Shown: positions 16,805-25,858, numbered from the stretch's first letter. The stretch is 60,954 nucleotides of DNA from Anaerolineae bacterium (GCA_014879665.1 JACSRP010000067.1:1-60954); one strand, 5' to 3'. Numbers and translations are program-made. Notes: generated by a model from the sequence alone, not told the origin.

Positions 16805-17779
16805 ATGCCCCATGCATTGATCACGGGCGGCGCAGGGTTCATCGGCAGCCATCTAGCGGAACTGCTGATTGCGCGGGATTATCACGTTACTGTCATTGAT
16901 AACCTTGCGACCGGAAAAATTGAGAATATCGCGGCATTGGATTCATCTCCGAAATTTCAGGCCGCCATTGAGGATATTCGCAATACCAATGTCCTTGACC
17001 GGTTGGTCAGCGAATGCGATATGATTTTCCATCTTGCGGCGGCGGTGGGGGTTGAGCGCATTATCCGCGAACCGATTGAAACCATTGAAACCAACATCGG
17101 CGGCACTGAGGTTGTCCTGAAAACGGCGCGGCGCTACCGTAAGAAGGTGTTGGTGGCCTCGACTTCTGAGGTTTATGGGAAAGGGGCGCAGTTCCCGTTT
17201 CACGAAGATAACGATGTTCTGCTTGGCCCGACCATCCGCAATCGGTGGAGCTATGCTGCCTCCAAGATGGTGGATGAATTTCTGGCGTTGGCCTATCACA
17301 AAGAGACCAATTTGCAGGTGGTCATCTTCCGATTATTTAACACGGTAGGCCCACGTCAAAGCGGGCAGTATGGCATGGTCGTGCCGAGATTTGTGCGCTG
17401 GGCGCTGCGTGGAGAGCCGATTATTGTCACTGGCGATGGTCAGCAAAGCCGCTGCTTTGGCAACGTGTTTGATGTGGTGAAGGCGATTGCCGCACTGGGC
17501 GAAACGCCAGAAGCTATCGGACAGGTGATCAATATTGGCAGTACTGAAGAGGTTTCCATTTTGGAATTGGCTCGCCGGGTGAAGGATCGTGCTGGCAGCA
17601 GCTCTGAAATCAAACTGGTGCCTTATGAGCAGTTTTATGAACCCGGATTTGAAGATTTCCGCCGTCGCGTGCCCGCCACTGAGAAAATTCAGAAGCTGAT
17701 CGGATGGACGCCGACGACATCTTTAGACGAAACGATAGACCAGATCGTTGCCTATGAACGGGAGGTGTTGAATGGCTGA
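16805..17779 (+). CDS. NAD-dependent sugar epimerase/dehydratase (extended SDR)
   Basis: The 324-residue product starts at ATG 16805, with GGAAAGA about 9 nt upstream and the Rossmann motif at once (HALITGGAGFIGSHL). The active-site Ser-Thr (ASTSEVYG) and the YxxxK pair (SYAASK) are present. The family includes UDP-glucose 4-epimerase, dTDP-glucose 4,6-dehydratase and UDP-glucuronate decarboxylase; the RLFNTVGPRQ phrase is shared by several of them, so the exact substrate is open. It fits the nearby glycosyltransferase genes as a nucleotide-sugar supplier, which is inference. Its last 8 nt overlap the start of the pentapeptide-repeat gene. Confidence 0.85.
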   Translation: MPHALITGGAGFIGSHLAELLIARDYHVTVIDNLATGKIENIAALDSSPKFQAAIEDIRNTNVLDRLVSECDMIFHLAAAVGVERIIREPIETIETNIGGTEVVLKTARRYRKKVLVASTSEVYGKGAQFPFHEDNDVLLGPTIRNRWSYAASKMVDEFLALAYHKETNLQVVIFRLFNTVGPRQSGQYGMVVPRFVRWALRGEPIIVTGDGQQSRCFGNVFDVVKAIAALGETPEAIGQVINIGSTEEVSILELARRVKDRAGSSSEIKLVPYEQFYEPGFEDFRRRVPATEKIQKLIGWTPTTSLDETIDQIVAYEREVLNG

Positions 17780-18218
17780 AATAACACGTAAAGAACTGAT
17801 ACTGGCATTGGTGCCTTCGGGATTAAACCCGCGGTTATCCGGAGTCGATCTGACAGCGTTGGATATGACGCGCATGGATCTTTCTGGCGCAAATCTGCGC
17901 GGAGCGAAGATGTCTGCATCCACCCTGCGCGAATCCATTTTACGGGGTGCCAATATGTCGTTTGTGGATCTTCAAAGCGCGCAAATGGTCGGCTGTGATG
18001 TAGACAGCGCCAACCTGACCGGGGCGAATCTAAGCGGTGTCAACCTGCAAAGCGGCCGCCTGACCAACGCCAATCTGAGCGGCGTAACCTTGAACGCGGC
18101 CAATTTGCTCGGCGTGAATATGAAGGGCGCGAAAGTAGATGGCGTGCGCTTTGACCAGCGCACGGTGTGGCCGGACGGCAAAAAAGGCGATCAGAGCAGC
18201 CCGGCGAATTACGTCTAA
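17772..18218 (+). CDS. Pentapeptide-repeat protein
   Basis: The 148-residue protein is built largely of A(N/D)LxG-type pentapeptides from about residue 30 to 125 (for example SANLTGANLSGVNLQSGRL), which fold as a right-handed quadrilateral beta-helix. The ATG overlaps the epimerase stop in ATGGCTGA, and GGGAGG lies 6 nt upstream, so the pair is translationally coupled. Pentapeptide proteins act as DNA mimics or structural scaffolds, but many have no known role. No toxin, gyrase or transporter neighbour suggests a specific job. Confidence 0.85.
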   Translation: MAEITRKELILALVPSGLNPRLSGVDLTALDMTRMDLSGANLRGAKMSASTLRESILRGANMSFVDLQSAQMVGCDVDSANLTGANLSGVNLQSGRLTNANLSGVTLNAANLLGVNMKGAKVDGVRFDQRTVWPDGKKGDQSSPANYV

Positions 18219-18221
18219 GAG

Positions 18222-18277
18222 CCTCGCCCCGTTTATAGGGGAGCAGAGACGTTCATCGAAATATAGCAGGGGCGGGG
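18222..18277. repeat. Nested palindromic element, copy D
   Basis: Outer arms CCTCGCCCC (18222-18230) and GGGGCGGGG (18269-18277) differ by one G-T, and the inner hairpin is CCCCGTTTATAGGGG (18227-18241). It lies just after the pentapeptide-repeat gene and shares the outer/inner design of the repeats at 4144, 6038 and 12961. Confidence 0.4.
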
Positions 18278-18317
18278 ATATGTTTCGCGAACCGCCCTTC
18301 ATTCATGTTCTTTTGCA

Positions 18318-18974
18318 TTGGTAGGCATAGCCTACAGAGAGGGACAGCGCGCATGGAAGCGTGTCTTCAGCTTATTCGTTAAAGCCTTCCTCATCGGCGC
18401 AACGCTGGCTGCTACCGTTGGTCCGATTACTATCCTCTATTTGCGCCGGGCGATGACCGAAGGCTGGCGTTCTGGCTTTTTTACCGCTTTGGGAGCGGTG
18501 ACCGCCGATGCTATTTACGCCTCGATTGCCGCATTTAGCCTTTCTGCTCTTTCTGGTTTTCTCATCTCTATACAAACCCCTGTCCGCCTGATCGGTGGCC
18601 TGTTTTTGCTGTACATCGGCTATAAAACCTTTCGCGCGCTGCCTACTGAGCGGGCGGCAAATGCGGGCGGAAGCGGGCTGTGGGGGAAATACATCTCAAC
18701 CTTTTTTCTGACCGTGACCAATCCGATGACCATCATCCTGTTTGCGGGTATCTTCACCGGTTCCGGACTGGCGCTGACCACAGAGGGAGAAGGCTGCTCA
18801 TTGGCGCTGGTTTTAGGCGTTGTCGGCGGATCGCTGGCCTGTGCCACGCTGCTGGTCACGCTGGGAGCGCGTTTGCGAACGCGGATCACGCCGCGCTGGA
18901 TGCTGTGGATTAATCGCGCTGCCGGGGTTGCGATCTGCGCCTTTGCGGTCACAACGCTGTGGGGATTGATTTGA
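18318..18974 (+). CDS. LysE/RhtB-family amino-acid exporter
   Basis: About 218 residues with six hydrophobic segments. The N-terminal family motif KAFLIGATLAATVGPITILYL is close to the LysE/RhtB consensus, and there is a TVTNPMTIILFAGIF loop typical of the family. The protein should export amino acids or small metabolites through the inner membrane. The start is problematic: the only in-frame candidate is a TTG at 18318 without a ribosome site. A well-placed GAGAGGGA plus ATG at 18353 is in a different frame that stops after nine codons. A frameshift or sequence error near the 5' end is possible. It converges on mutM with 22 bp between them. Confidence 0.75.
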   Translation: MVGIAYREGQRAWKRVFSLFVKAFLIGATLAATVGPITILYLRRAMTEGWRSGFFTALGAVTADAIYASIAAFSLSALSGFLISIQTPVRLIGGLFLLYIGYKTFRALPTERAANAGGSGLWGKYISTFFLTVTNPMTIILFAGIFTGSGLALTTEGEGCSLALVLGVVGGSLACATLLVTLGARLRTRITPRWMLWINRAAGVAICAFAVTTLWGLI

Positions 18975-18996
18975 TAGTGCGGTGCTTCAGGCAGGT

Positions 18997-19815
18997 CTAT
19001 TTCTGGCATTTCGGGCAAAAGTGGGTGCCGCGCCCACCGACATAGATTTTTTCAATGGTCGTCCCGCAGGTCAGGCAGGGTTCGCCATCACGCCCATATA
19101 CATCGAAATGATCCTGTGCTTCGCCCGTGGTGCCGTCTACTTTACGATACCAGTTAATCGAAGCGCCTTGTCGCGCGATGCCGTCTTCCAGCACGCTGCG
19201 AATGGCAGCATACAAGCGATCAATTTCAGCCTTCTTCAGGCTGTCAGCGGGACGCAGTGAATGGATTCTGGCGCGAAATAGCGATTCATCCGCATAAATA
19301 TTGCCGATGCCGGCAACAAATGACTGATCTAGCAGCAGCGCCTTGATGGCTTTGTGATGCCGTTTGAGCTTTTCGGCAAAGCCAGCGCGAGTGAAATCGT
19401 CGCTCAAGGGTTCGGGGCCAATGTTCGGCGCGATCTCGGCAAAATTGCTGACGACAGACACGAACCCGAAGCGGCGCGGGTCGCTAAAACGAAGCTGCTG
19501 CCCGCCGTCGAGTTGGAGAATCACATGCGCCCAACGATCCGCATGCCAGTGCGAGTCGTCGGACACGACATAGAGCCGCCCGGTCATGCCTAGATGGACG
19601 ATGAAGAGATCGCCGCCGCTCAATTCGCAGAGGATGTATTTGGCGCGGCGGTTGACGCCGGTGACGGTTTGCCCTTGCAGGCGCGCCGCAAGTGTCGCCA
19701 TATCAGCATGGCGAATGGTTCGAGACTGCTCACAGGTAACGCCAAGGATGGTATGGCCGATCAGCGGCTCGCGCAGGCCGCGTACAACAGTTTCCACTTC
19801 TGGAAGTTCAGGCAT
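18997..19815 (-). CDS. mutM: Formamidopyrimidine-DNA glycosylase
   Basis: The 272-residue protein removes 8-oxoguanine and formamidopyrimidines and nicks the abasic site. The mature N-terminus is PELPEVETV, so the catalytic Pro2 and Glu3 are present. The conserved Lys lies in RRAKYIL (about residue 58). The helix-two-turn-helix region holds DQSFVAGIGNIYADE, and the C-terminal zinc finger has the four Cys in CLTCGTTIEKI ... HFCPKCQK. The length is standard. It is divergent from dnaE, separated by 303 bp that hold the dnaE promoter region. Confidence 0.95.
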   Translation of the reverse strand: MPELPEVETVVRGLREPLIGHTILGVTCEQSRTIRHADMATLAARLQGQTVTGVNRRAKYILCELSGGDLFIVHLGMTGRLYVVSDDSHWHADRWAHVILQLDGGQQLRFSDPRRFGFVSVVSNFAEIAPNIGPEPLSDDFTRAGFAEKLKRHHKAIKALLLDQSFVAGIGNIYADESLFRARIHSLRPADSLKKAEIDRLYAAIRSVLEDGIARQGASINWYRKVDGTTGEAQDHFDVYGRDGEPCLTCGTTIEKIYVGGRGTHFCPKCQK

Positions 19816-19943
19816 GGGGGACTCCGGAAGAAAGTTTTGAGTGTAAAATGCTGACCAAGAGACTAAACAAATTGATTTTTACAAGTTATTCTAAACTCAA
19901 TTCTGAACTCAAAACTCTCTATTTTCTAACGATAGCGGACAGT

Positions 19944-19968
19944 AAAACCGGTTTTAAATTGCTATAAT
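19944..19968 (+). promoter_or_regulatory. dnaE promoter with overlapping palindrome
   Basis: An extended -10 element, TGCTATAAT (19960-19968), has no good -35 box. Directly upstream lies the perfect 12-bp palindrome AAAACCGGTTTT (19944-19955), placed where a regulator would overlap RNA polymerase. The rest of 19816-20118 holds AT-rich sequence and the heptamer repeat at 20021-20105. Confidence 0.5.
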
Positions 19969-20020
19969 CGTTGATATTGTACGTGGAACATCTGTTTCTT
20001 TCAGCCCTCAAATCCTGAAA

Positions 20021-20105
20021 TTAAAAGGTGAAAGTTAAAGGTTAAAAGGGTGTTTCCACACAGCTTGCTGCTTATGACTCACTTCTTTTAACTTTGGCCT
20101 TTTAA
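20021..20105. repeat. Heptamer-periodic inverted repeat in the dnaE leader
   Basis: The left arm (20021-20041) reads as heptamers TTAAAAG/GTGAAAG/TTAAAGG. The right arm (20085-20105) reads CTTTTAA/CTTTGGC/CTTTTAA. The arms are reverse complements apart from about three positions and are separated by 43 nt. The right arm ends 14 nt before the dnaE ATG, which has no clear ribosome site of its own. Other members of the family lie at 28631, 29227, 30048 and 31173. Confidence 0.6.
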
Positions 20106-20118
20106 CTCACTGAAACCT

Positions 20119-23100
20119 ATGCCTGATCAAAATTTTGTACATCTACACGTTCACACTGAATATTCGCTGCTGGATGGCTTAAGCGATATCAAAAAGCTGG
20201 TCGGCCGTGCCAAAGCGCTGGAGATGCCAGCAATGGCAATCACCGATCATGGTGCAATGTTCGGCGTGATTGACTTCTACCGGGAAGCGAAGAAGGCCGA
20301 TCTTCAACCGGTCATCGGAATGGAAGGCTATCTTGCGCCGCGCGGCATGCAGGATCGGGATGTGCGGCTAGATAAAAGCCCGTTTCACCTGCTGATGCTG
20401 GCTGCGAATACGCAGGGCTATCGCAACCTATGCAAGATCGCCACCGCCGCGCAGTTAGAGGGCTACTATTACAAACCGCGCATTGACCGTGATTTTCTGG
20501 CGGCACACAGCGAAGGGTTGATCGTGACCAGCGGCTGTTTGGGGGCGCAGATTCCCTCGCTGGTGGCGGGAGGCCGCGATGATGCGGCGCGTGAATTAGT
20601 GGACTGGTATCTGCAAATTTTTGGGCGGGAACGTTTTTTCCTTGAGCTGCAAAGCCATGATATCCCCGGCCTAAAGCAAGTTAATGAGTGGCTGGTAGAC
20701 ATCGGCCACAAAGATGATGTGCGCTTTGTAGCTACCAATGACGTGCATTATGTGCTGGAAGGCGACTACGACGCGCATGATACCCTGCTGTGCGTTCAGA
20801 CCGGCGCGTTGAAGACTGATTCGGACCGTATGTCGATGTCCGACAACAGCTATTTCCTGAGCAGCCCGGCGCAGATGTGGTCGGCTTTCGGGCATATTGA
20901 CGGCGGTTCCCCGCTCACCAATACGCTGCTGGTGGCGGAAATGTGCCGCGATCTGACATTAGACGACAAAGAGTATCACCTGCCGATTTTCCCGGTGCCG
21001 CCGGGCTTCAATGAAGTTGATTACGTGCGCTACCTGTGCGAGAAAGGGCTGACGTGGCGCTTTGGTGAACGCGCCGACAGCGATCCGGAACTGCGCGAGC
21101 GGCTAGATTTTGAACTGAATACGATTAACGAGATGGGCTTTAACACCTATTTTCTGATCGTATGGGATTTATGTGAGTTTGCCCGCCATGCCGATATCTG
21201 GTGGAACGTGCGCGGCTCTGGCGCGGGCAGTCTGGCGGCCTATTGTCTGGGCATCACCAACATTGACCCTATCCAGAACCACCTGCTGTTTGAGCGATTT
21301 CTGAATACGGGCCGCGTGACCATGCCGGATATTGACATGGACTTCCCCGATGACCGGCGCGGCGACATGATTGATTACACAGTACACAAATACGGCGAAG
21401 ATAAAGTCGCGGCGATCATCACTTTTGGAACATTGGGCGCGAAGGCGGCGGTGCGCGATGTCGGCCGCGCTTTTGGCGTGGAACTGGCGTTGGTGAATCA
21501 GGCGGCGGGGATGATTCCGACCGAACCAAAGCCAAAGCCGATTCATACCTATATTGAAGGTAACCCTGAACTGGGGACGCTCTATAAACAAGACGAACAG
21601 ATCCGGCAGGTGATGGATGTTGCCGCTTCGTTGCAAGGTGTTAGCCGTCATTCGTCGGTGCATGCGGCGGGCGTGATCGTTGCCGATAAGCCGCTGGTCG
21701 AATATATCCCGCTCAGCCGCCAGACTAAAGATGATGCTTCGATCAGCTTGAAACAGGTGACGCAGTTCCCGATGGAAACTTGCGAGAGCATTGGCCTGCT
21801 CAAAGTAGACTTTCTGGGGCTTTCCACGCTGACCATCATGCGACGCGCCAGCGATCTAATCCGCAAGCATCATGGTATCACTTATACGATGGATAATATC
21901 CCCTATCGCCCTTCCGGTGATGTGGTGCAAGATGAGATGCTGAGAGAGGCGTTTTTACTCCTGAGCCGGGGGGATACCATCGGCGTATTTCAGGTGGAAA
22001 GCCCCGGTATGCAACAGATGCTGCGGGAAATGCGCCCGAATAAATTTGAAAATATCGTGGCGGCGGTGGCGCTGTATCGCCCCGGCCCGATGGACTACAT
22101 CCCCACTTACAACGCCCGTATGCACGGCGTCGAAGCGGTGGAATATCATCACCCGAAATTGGAGCCGATTCTCGATGAAACTTACGGGATTATGGTCTAT
22201 CAAGAACAGCTCATGCAGGTTGCCAGCGAGCTGTTTGGCTACTCGTTAACGGACGCTGACCAGATGCGCCGCTCTGTGTCTAAGAAGAAGAAGGAAGATC
22301 TGCACGCGCACAAAGAGATCTTCTTGCAGCGCGGGCCGGAGCTTGATTCTACGATGACGGCAGAAATTGCCGGACGCATCTTTGATGATATCGAGCTTTT
22401 CGCTAACTACGGATTTAATAAATCTCATGCTGCCGACTATGCGGTCATCACGGTTCAAAGTGCTTTCCTCAAAGCCCATTACGCGCCGGAATATATGGCT
22501 GCGCTGCTCTCGGTTTATTTTGACACCGCCGATAAGGTGACCGCCTGCCTCATTGAATGCAAGCGTCTAGCTATCCCGATTCTGCCGCCTAGCATCAACG
22601 CCAGCGTGCTAGATTTTGACATTGAGTATTTACAGGATAGAACCCGCGCTGTTCGTTTCGGACTGGCGGCAATCAAAAACGCAGGTATCGGCGCGCTGAG
22701 CCTGATACTGAATGAGCGCGATGCAAACGGTCAATTTACTGGCCTTGATGACCTGTGCCGCCGGGTTGATCTGCGTCTCGTAGGCAAACGCCCGCTAGAA
22801 TCGCTGATTAAGGTGGGCGCGCTGGATGAATTTGGCACCCGCGCCACGTTGATCAACGCGCTGGATCGAATCGTGCAGCACAGCATCAGCGTTCACAAGA
22901 TCGAGGAATCTGGTCAGGTGAGCATGTTTGGTGATACCGCCGATTCCGCCGCGGACCTGCTGCTGAACCTGCCGCCGCAGGCAGAGATGGGCCGCCGCGA
23001 CCTGCTGAATTGGGAGAAGGAACTGCTTGGTATTTATCTCTCCAGTCATCCGATTGACCCGATCATTGAACTGCTGGATACCAGCCAATTCTGGAACAGC

Positions 23101-23880
23101 ATTGATATCAGCGGCGCACAGCCAGAGGCACAGGATCGCGCGGTGAGTATGGTGGGGTTGGTCAGCAGCCTGCGTAAGACCGTGACCAAAAATAAAGATA
23201 TGATGGCGATTGTGACGCTGGAGGATAAAAACGGCACTGTGAACGCCGTCCTATTTCCACGCACATGGTCGCGGTTTGAAGAATTGATGATCGAAGGTGA
23301 TGCGGTGCTGGTTTCCGGCACATTAGACCTAAAACGCGGCGATCCGCAGATCATTGTAGAGTCGGTGACGACGAAATTTGATATGGTGTTGGCCGATCAG
23401 AAACAGGGTGATCAGCCGCCGCAGATACAGGCGATCATGGACGAGCCTGTGCCAGCCTCCAGGCTACAGCCCGCCGTACTTGAGCCGGATCAGGAAGTTG
23501 ACGGCGGGATGCTGGCGAGCGCGGTAGAACCGCCGTTGTGGGCAGATGAACCTGCTCCAGCCTTCACGGACAGCAATACGTTTCAGTTTGAGGATGAGAC
23601 TCCAGTTTCGCTGCCGGTGATCGTCACGCTGCGTTTCTGGCGAAATGGCGATGATAAAAAAGACGCGCTGCGGATGCGGCGGGTGGTGGGCAAGCTGACC
23701 GAATACCCGGGGAAAGATCGCTTTGAGATCGTGATTTCGGCGCATGGCGGCGACGGCGAAGAAGAGGACGTTTTTGTCTTTGAGCATTTGACGACGCAGT
23801 GGTGCGACAACCTTGCCGGGGAGCTGGAAAAGATCAACGGTGTGGAAATTGTGAGTGTGGAGATATTAAACGCCACCTGA
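20119..23880 (+). CDS. dnaE: DNA polymerase III alpha subunit
   Basis: The 1253-residue replicative polymerase subunit has a PHP domain at the N-terminus (HLHVHTEYSLLDG with His8, 10 and 12; MAITDHG) that keeps its metal ligands. The palm catalytic aspartates are in PDIDMDFPDD near residues 403-410, with RYRPGPMDYIP-like and YQEQLMQVA motifs downstream. A helix-hairpin-helix region (LAAIKNAGIGAL) and an OB-fold (VSMVGLVSSLRKTVTKNKDM) follow. The C-terminal 180 residues contain an acidic Pro-rich linker and a small domain. The length fits DnaE1. It is transcribed away from mutM, behind a palindrome-bearing promoter and a heptamer hairpin. Confidence 0.96.
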   Translation: MPDQNFVHLHVHTEYSLLDGLSDIKKLVGRAKALEMPAMAITDHGAMFGVIDFYREAKKADLQPVIGMEGYLAPRGMQDRDVRLDKSPFHLLMLAANTQGYRNLCKIATAAQLEGYYYKPRIDRDFLAAHSEGLIVTSGCLGAQIPSLVAGGRDDAARELVDWYLQIFGRERFFLELQSHDIPGLKQVNEWLVDIGHKDDVRFVATNDVHYVLEGDYDAHDTLLCVQTGALKTDSDRMSMSDNSYFLSSPAQMWSAFGHIDGGSPLTNTLLVAEMCRDLTLDDKEYHLPIFPVPPGFNEVDYVRYLCEKGLTWRFGERADSDPELRERLDFELNTINEMGFNTYFLIVWDLCEFARHADIWWNVRGSGAGSLAAYCLGITNIDPIQNHLLFERFLNTGRVTMPDIDMDFPDDRRGDMIDYTVHKYGEDKVAAIITFGTLGAKAAVRDVGRAFGVELALVNQAAGMIPTEPKPKPIHTYIEGNPELGTLYKQDEQIRQVMDVAASLQGVSRHSSVHAAGVIVADKPLVEYIPLSRQTKDDASISLKQVTQFPMETCESIGLLKVDFLGLSTLTIMRRASDLIRKHHGITYTMDNIPYRPSGDVVQDEMLREAFLLLSRGDTIGVFQVESPGMQQMLREMRPNKFENIVAAVALYRPGPMDYIPTYNARMHGVEAVEYHHPKLEPILDETYGIMVYQEQLMQVASELFGYSLTDADQMRRSVSKKKKEDLHAHKEIFLQRGPELDSTMTAEIAGRIFDDIELFANYGFNKSHAADYAVITVQSAFLKAHYAPEYMAALLSVYFDTADKVTACLIECKRLAIPILPPSINASVLDFDIEYLQDRTRAVRFGLAAIKNAGIGALSLILNERDANGQFTGLDDLCRRVDLRLVGKRPLESLIKVGALDEFGTRATLINALDRIVQHSISVHKIEESGQVSMFGDTADSAADLLLNLPPQAEMGRRDLLNWEKELLGIYLSSHPIDPIIELLDTSQFWNSIDISGAQPEAQDRAVSMVGLVSSLRKTVTKNKDMMAIVTLEDKNGTVNAVLFPRTWSRFEELMIEGDAVLVSGTLDLKRGDPQIIVESVTTKFDMVLADQKQGDQPPQIQAIMDEPVPASRLQPAVLEPDQEVDGGMLASAVEPPLWADEPAPAFTDSNTFQFEDETPVSLPVIVTLRFWRNGDDKKDALRMRRVVGKLTEYPGKDRFEIVISAHGGDGEEEDVFVFEHLTTQWCDNLAGELEKINGVEIVSVEILNAT

Positions 23881-24017
23881 GCATAACGACAGCCTGCAAA
23901 CGGTGTTCGTATAAGTGCTGCCAATTTTAAGAAAACCACTCGATTATTAAAGATGCGTACTAGCGAAGATTGAACAAATCGCTAGAATCATGCGCGAATA
24001 CGAGGGAGCATCACTTC

Positions 24018-24986
24018 ATGAAACGTATCGCAGTCATGACCAGTGGCGGCGACTCGCCCGGTATGAATGCCGCTATTCGCGCCGTTGTGCGCACCGGGCT
24101 GGAATATAAGATCGAAACTTACGGCGTGCGTCAGGCGTATGCCGGCTTGATGGCGGGTGATTTTGAGCTGCTAACCAGCGTGGAAGTGAGTGGTATTTTG
24201 CAGCGCGGCGGCACCATTTTACAGACCGCCCGCAACGAAGAATTCAAGACCGCGCAGGGGCAGGCGAAAGGTTTGCGCCGCCTGAACGAACACCAGATTG
24301 AAGGGCTGATCGTAATTGGTGGCAACGGCAGCCTGACTGGCGCGAATGTGCTGCATAAAGCCGGGTTTCCGACGATTGGTATTCCCGGCAGCATTGATAA
24401 CGATATCTTCGGCACGGATATGTCTATCGGCGTAGATTCGGCGCTGAATATCATCCTTGAAGCCATAGACCGCCTGCGCGATACCGCTTCGTCACATCAA
24501 CGGGCCTTCGTGATTGAGGTGATGGGGCGTAACTGCGGCTATCTGGCGCTGACGGCGGCGATTCTGGGCGGCGCGGAACTTGTGGTTACGCCGGAACGCC
24601 CCTTCTCTATGCAGGAAGTTGCCGACGCGCTGCAAGATGCTTATGTGCGCGGCAAGTCACATGCGATTTGCGTGGTTGCCGAAGGCGCACCGTTTCGCGT
24701 ATCTGAGCTGGAACATTTTCTCGCCAAGCAGGCGAAAGTTGGCTTTGAGATTCGCGTCACCATTCTGGGGCATATTCAGCGCGGCGGCGGCCCATCGGCT
24801 TTTGACCGCCTGCTGGCAACGCGCATGGGCGTGAAAGCGGTGCAGGCACTGCGGGATGGCGAAAGTGGCAAGATGGTGGCGCTGAACGGGCGTAAAATGG
24901 ATCTCATCCCACTGGAAGATGCGGTCAGCCAGCTTCGCCCGATCAGTGAGAGTTACTTCGAAATGGCGAAATTCTTAGCACGATGA
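24018..24986 (+). CDS. pfkA: ATP-dependent 6-phosphofructokinase
   Basis: The 322-residue enzyme phosphorylates fructose 6-phosphate in glycolysis. ATG 24018 is preceded by GAGGGAG and begins MKRIAVMTSGGDSPGMN, the ATP-binding glycine loop. The catalytic segment PGSIDNDIFGTDMSIG holds the conserved DND, with Ser in place of the usual Thr before Ile. VMGRNCGYLAL and GHIQRGGGPSAFDRLLATRMG complete the sugar-phosphate site. The Gly after GGDS points to the ATP-using rather than PPi-using form. A class I fructose-1,6-bisphosphatase lies about 5 kb downstream. A methyltransferase gene starts 8 nt after the stop, so the two are likely co-transcribed. Confidence 0.94.
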   Translation: MKRIAVMTSGGDSPGMNAAIRAVVRTGLEYKIETYGVRQAYAGLMAGDFELLTSVEVSGILQRGGTILQTARNEEFKTAQGQAKGLRRLNEHQIEGLIVIGGNGSLTGANVLHKAGFPTIGIPGSIDNDIFGTDMSIGVDSALNIILEAIDRLRDTASSHQRAFVIEVMGRNCGYLALTAAILGGAELVVTPERPFSMQEVADALQDAYVRGKSHAICVVAEGAPFRVSELEHFLAKQAKVGFEIRVTILGHIQRGGGPSAFDRLLATRMGVKAVQALRDGESGKMVALNGRKMDLIPLEDAVSQLRPISESYFEMAKFLAR

Positions 24987-24993
24987 GAACGTG

Positions 24994-25773
24994 ATGATCC
25001 CTGATGATTCTAAGCGCCTGAGCCAGCAGCGGTTCGGACAGTATGCGAACAGCTACACAAATTCGACGCGGCATTTCAAAGGCGCGGAATTGGGGCATTT
25101 GCTGGCACTTGCCGGGCCGAAGCCGGAATGGTTGATGCTGGATGTGGCGACGGGCGGCGGGGCAACTGCGCTCACCTTCGCGCCGCATGTAGGCCGGGTC
25201 ATCGCCAGCGACTTGACGCCGAAAATGCTGGAAGCCGCCAGAGCGCGCATCGCGCCGGAAGCGCCGAATATTCTGTTTTCCGACGCTGACGCCGAAAATC
25301 TGTCTTTTGCTGATAACAGCTTCGACCTGATCACCTGTCGCATCGCTCCGCATCATTTCCCTGAGCCATTCAAGTTTGTGCAGGAAGCGGCGCGCTGCCT
25401 GAAACCGGGCGGCGTGTTTCTCTTGCAGGATTTGACAGTACCGGACGATAAGAAAGCGGCACGCTTCATTGACTCGTTTGAACGCCTGCGCGACCCCAGC
25501 CACGCGCGCATGTACGCCGAATACGAATGGCGCGGCATGTGCCTTGATGCCGGGCTGATGATCGAGCACGCCGAAATTCAGCGGCACCCCGCCAGCATGA
25601 TCGAGTGGGCGAAGATGCAGGGCTGTGACGCCGCCACCATTCAACATCTACAAATTTTAATGCTGCAAGCGCCGCCCCCCGTGCGCGACTGGCTGAATAT
25701 CTGCTGCGCTGGCACCGAAGATGCCGCGTTTGATCATGTTTATGTGATCTTGCGCGCCGCGAAACCGGGGTAG
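24994..25773 (+). CDS. UbiE-like SAM-dependent methyltransferase
   Basis: The 259-residue protein has Methyltransf_11 motifs: motif I in MLDVATGGGATALTFA (about residue 49), the acidic residue in VIASDLTPKMLEAA, motif II in SFDLITCRIAPHHFPE, and motif III in LKPGGVFLLQDL. UbiE/COQ5-type and small-metabolite methyltransferases share this pattern. The closest match by eye is the group acting on quinones or sterols, but the substrate cannot be fixed. It follows pfkA by 8 nt, so it is probably the second gene of that operon. GTG 24991 is an alternative start one codon earlier. Confidence 0.75.
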   Translation: MIPDDSKRLSQQRFGQYANSYTNSTRHFKGAELGHLLALAGPKPEWLMLDVATGGGATALTFAPHVGRVIASDLTPKMLEAARARIAPEAPNILFSDADAENLSFADNSFDLITCRIAPHHFPEPFKFVQEAARCLKPGGVFLLQDLTVPDDKKAARFIDSFERLRDPSHARMYAEYEWRGMCLDAGLMIEHAEIQRHPASMIEWAKMQGCDAATIQHLQILMLQAPPPVRDWLNICCAGTEDAAFDHVYVILRAAKPG

Positions 25774-25804
25774 ATGACTCACTGCTACTGCCTGTATTCC
25801 CCTA

Positions 25805-25813
25805 TGCTATAAT
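25805..25813 (+). promoter_or_regulatory. Extended -10 promoter of asnS
   Basis: TGCTATAAT, an extended -10 box, lies 45 nt before the asnS ATG. No clear -35 box is visible, as expected for extended -10 promoters. The same nonamer, TGCTATAAT, serves dnaE at 19960-19968. Confidence 0.55.
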
Positions 25814-25858
25814 CGGCGCTAATTGTACCTACTAAAAAATTTCAAGTGAGCAACCTTC

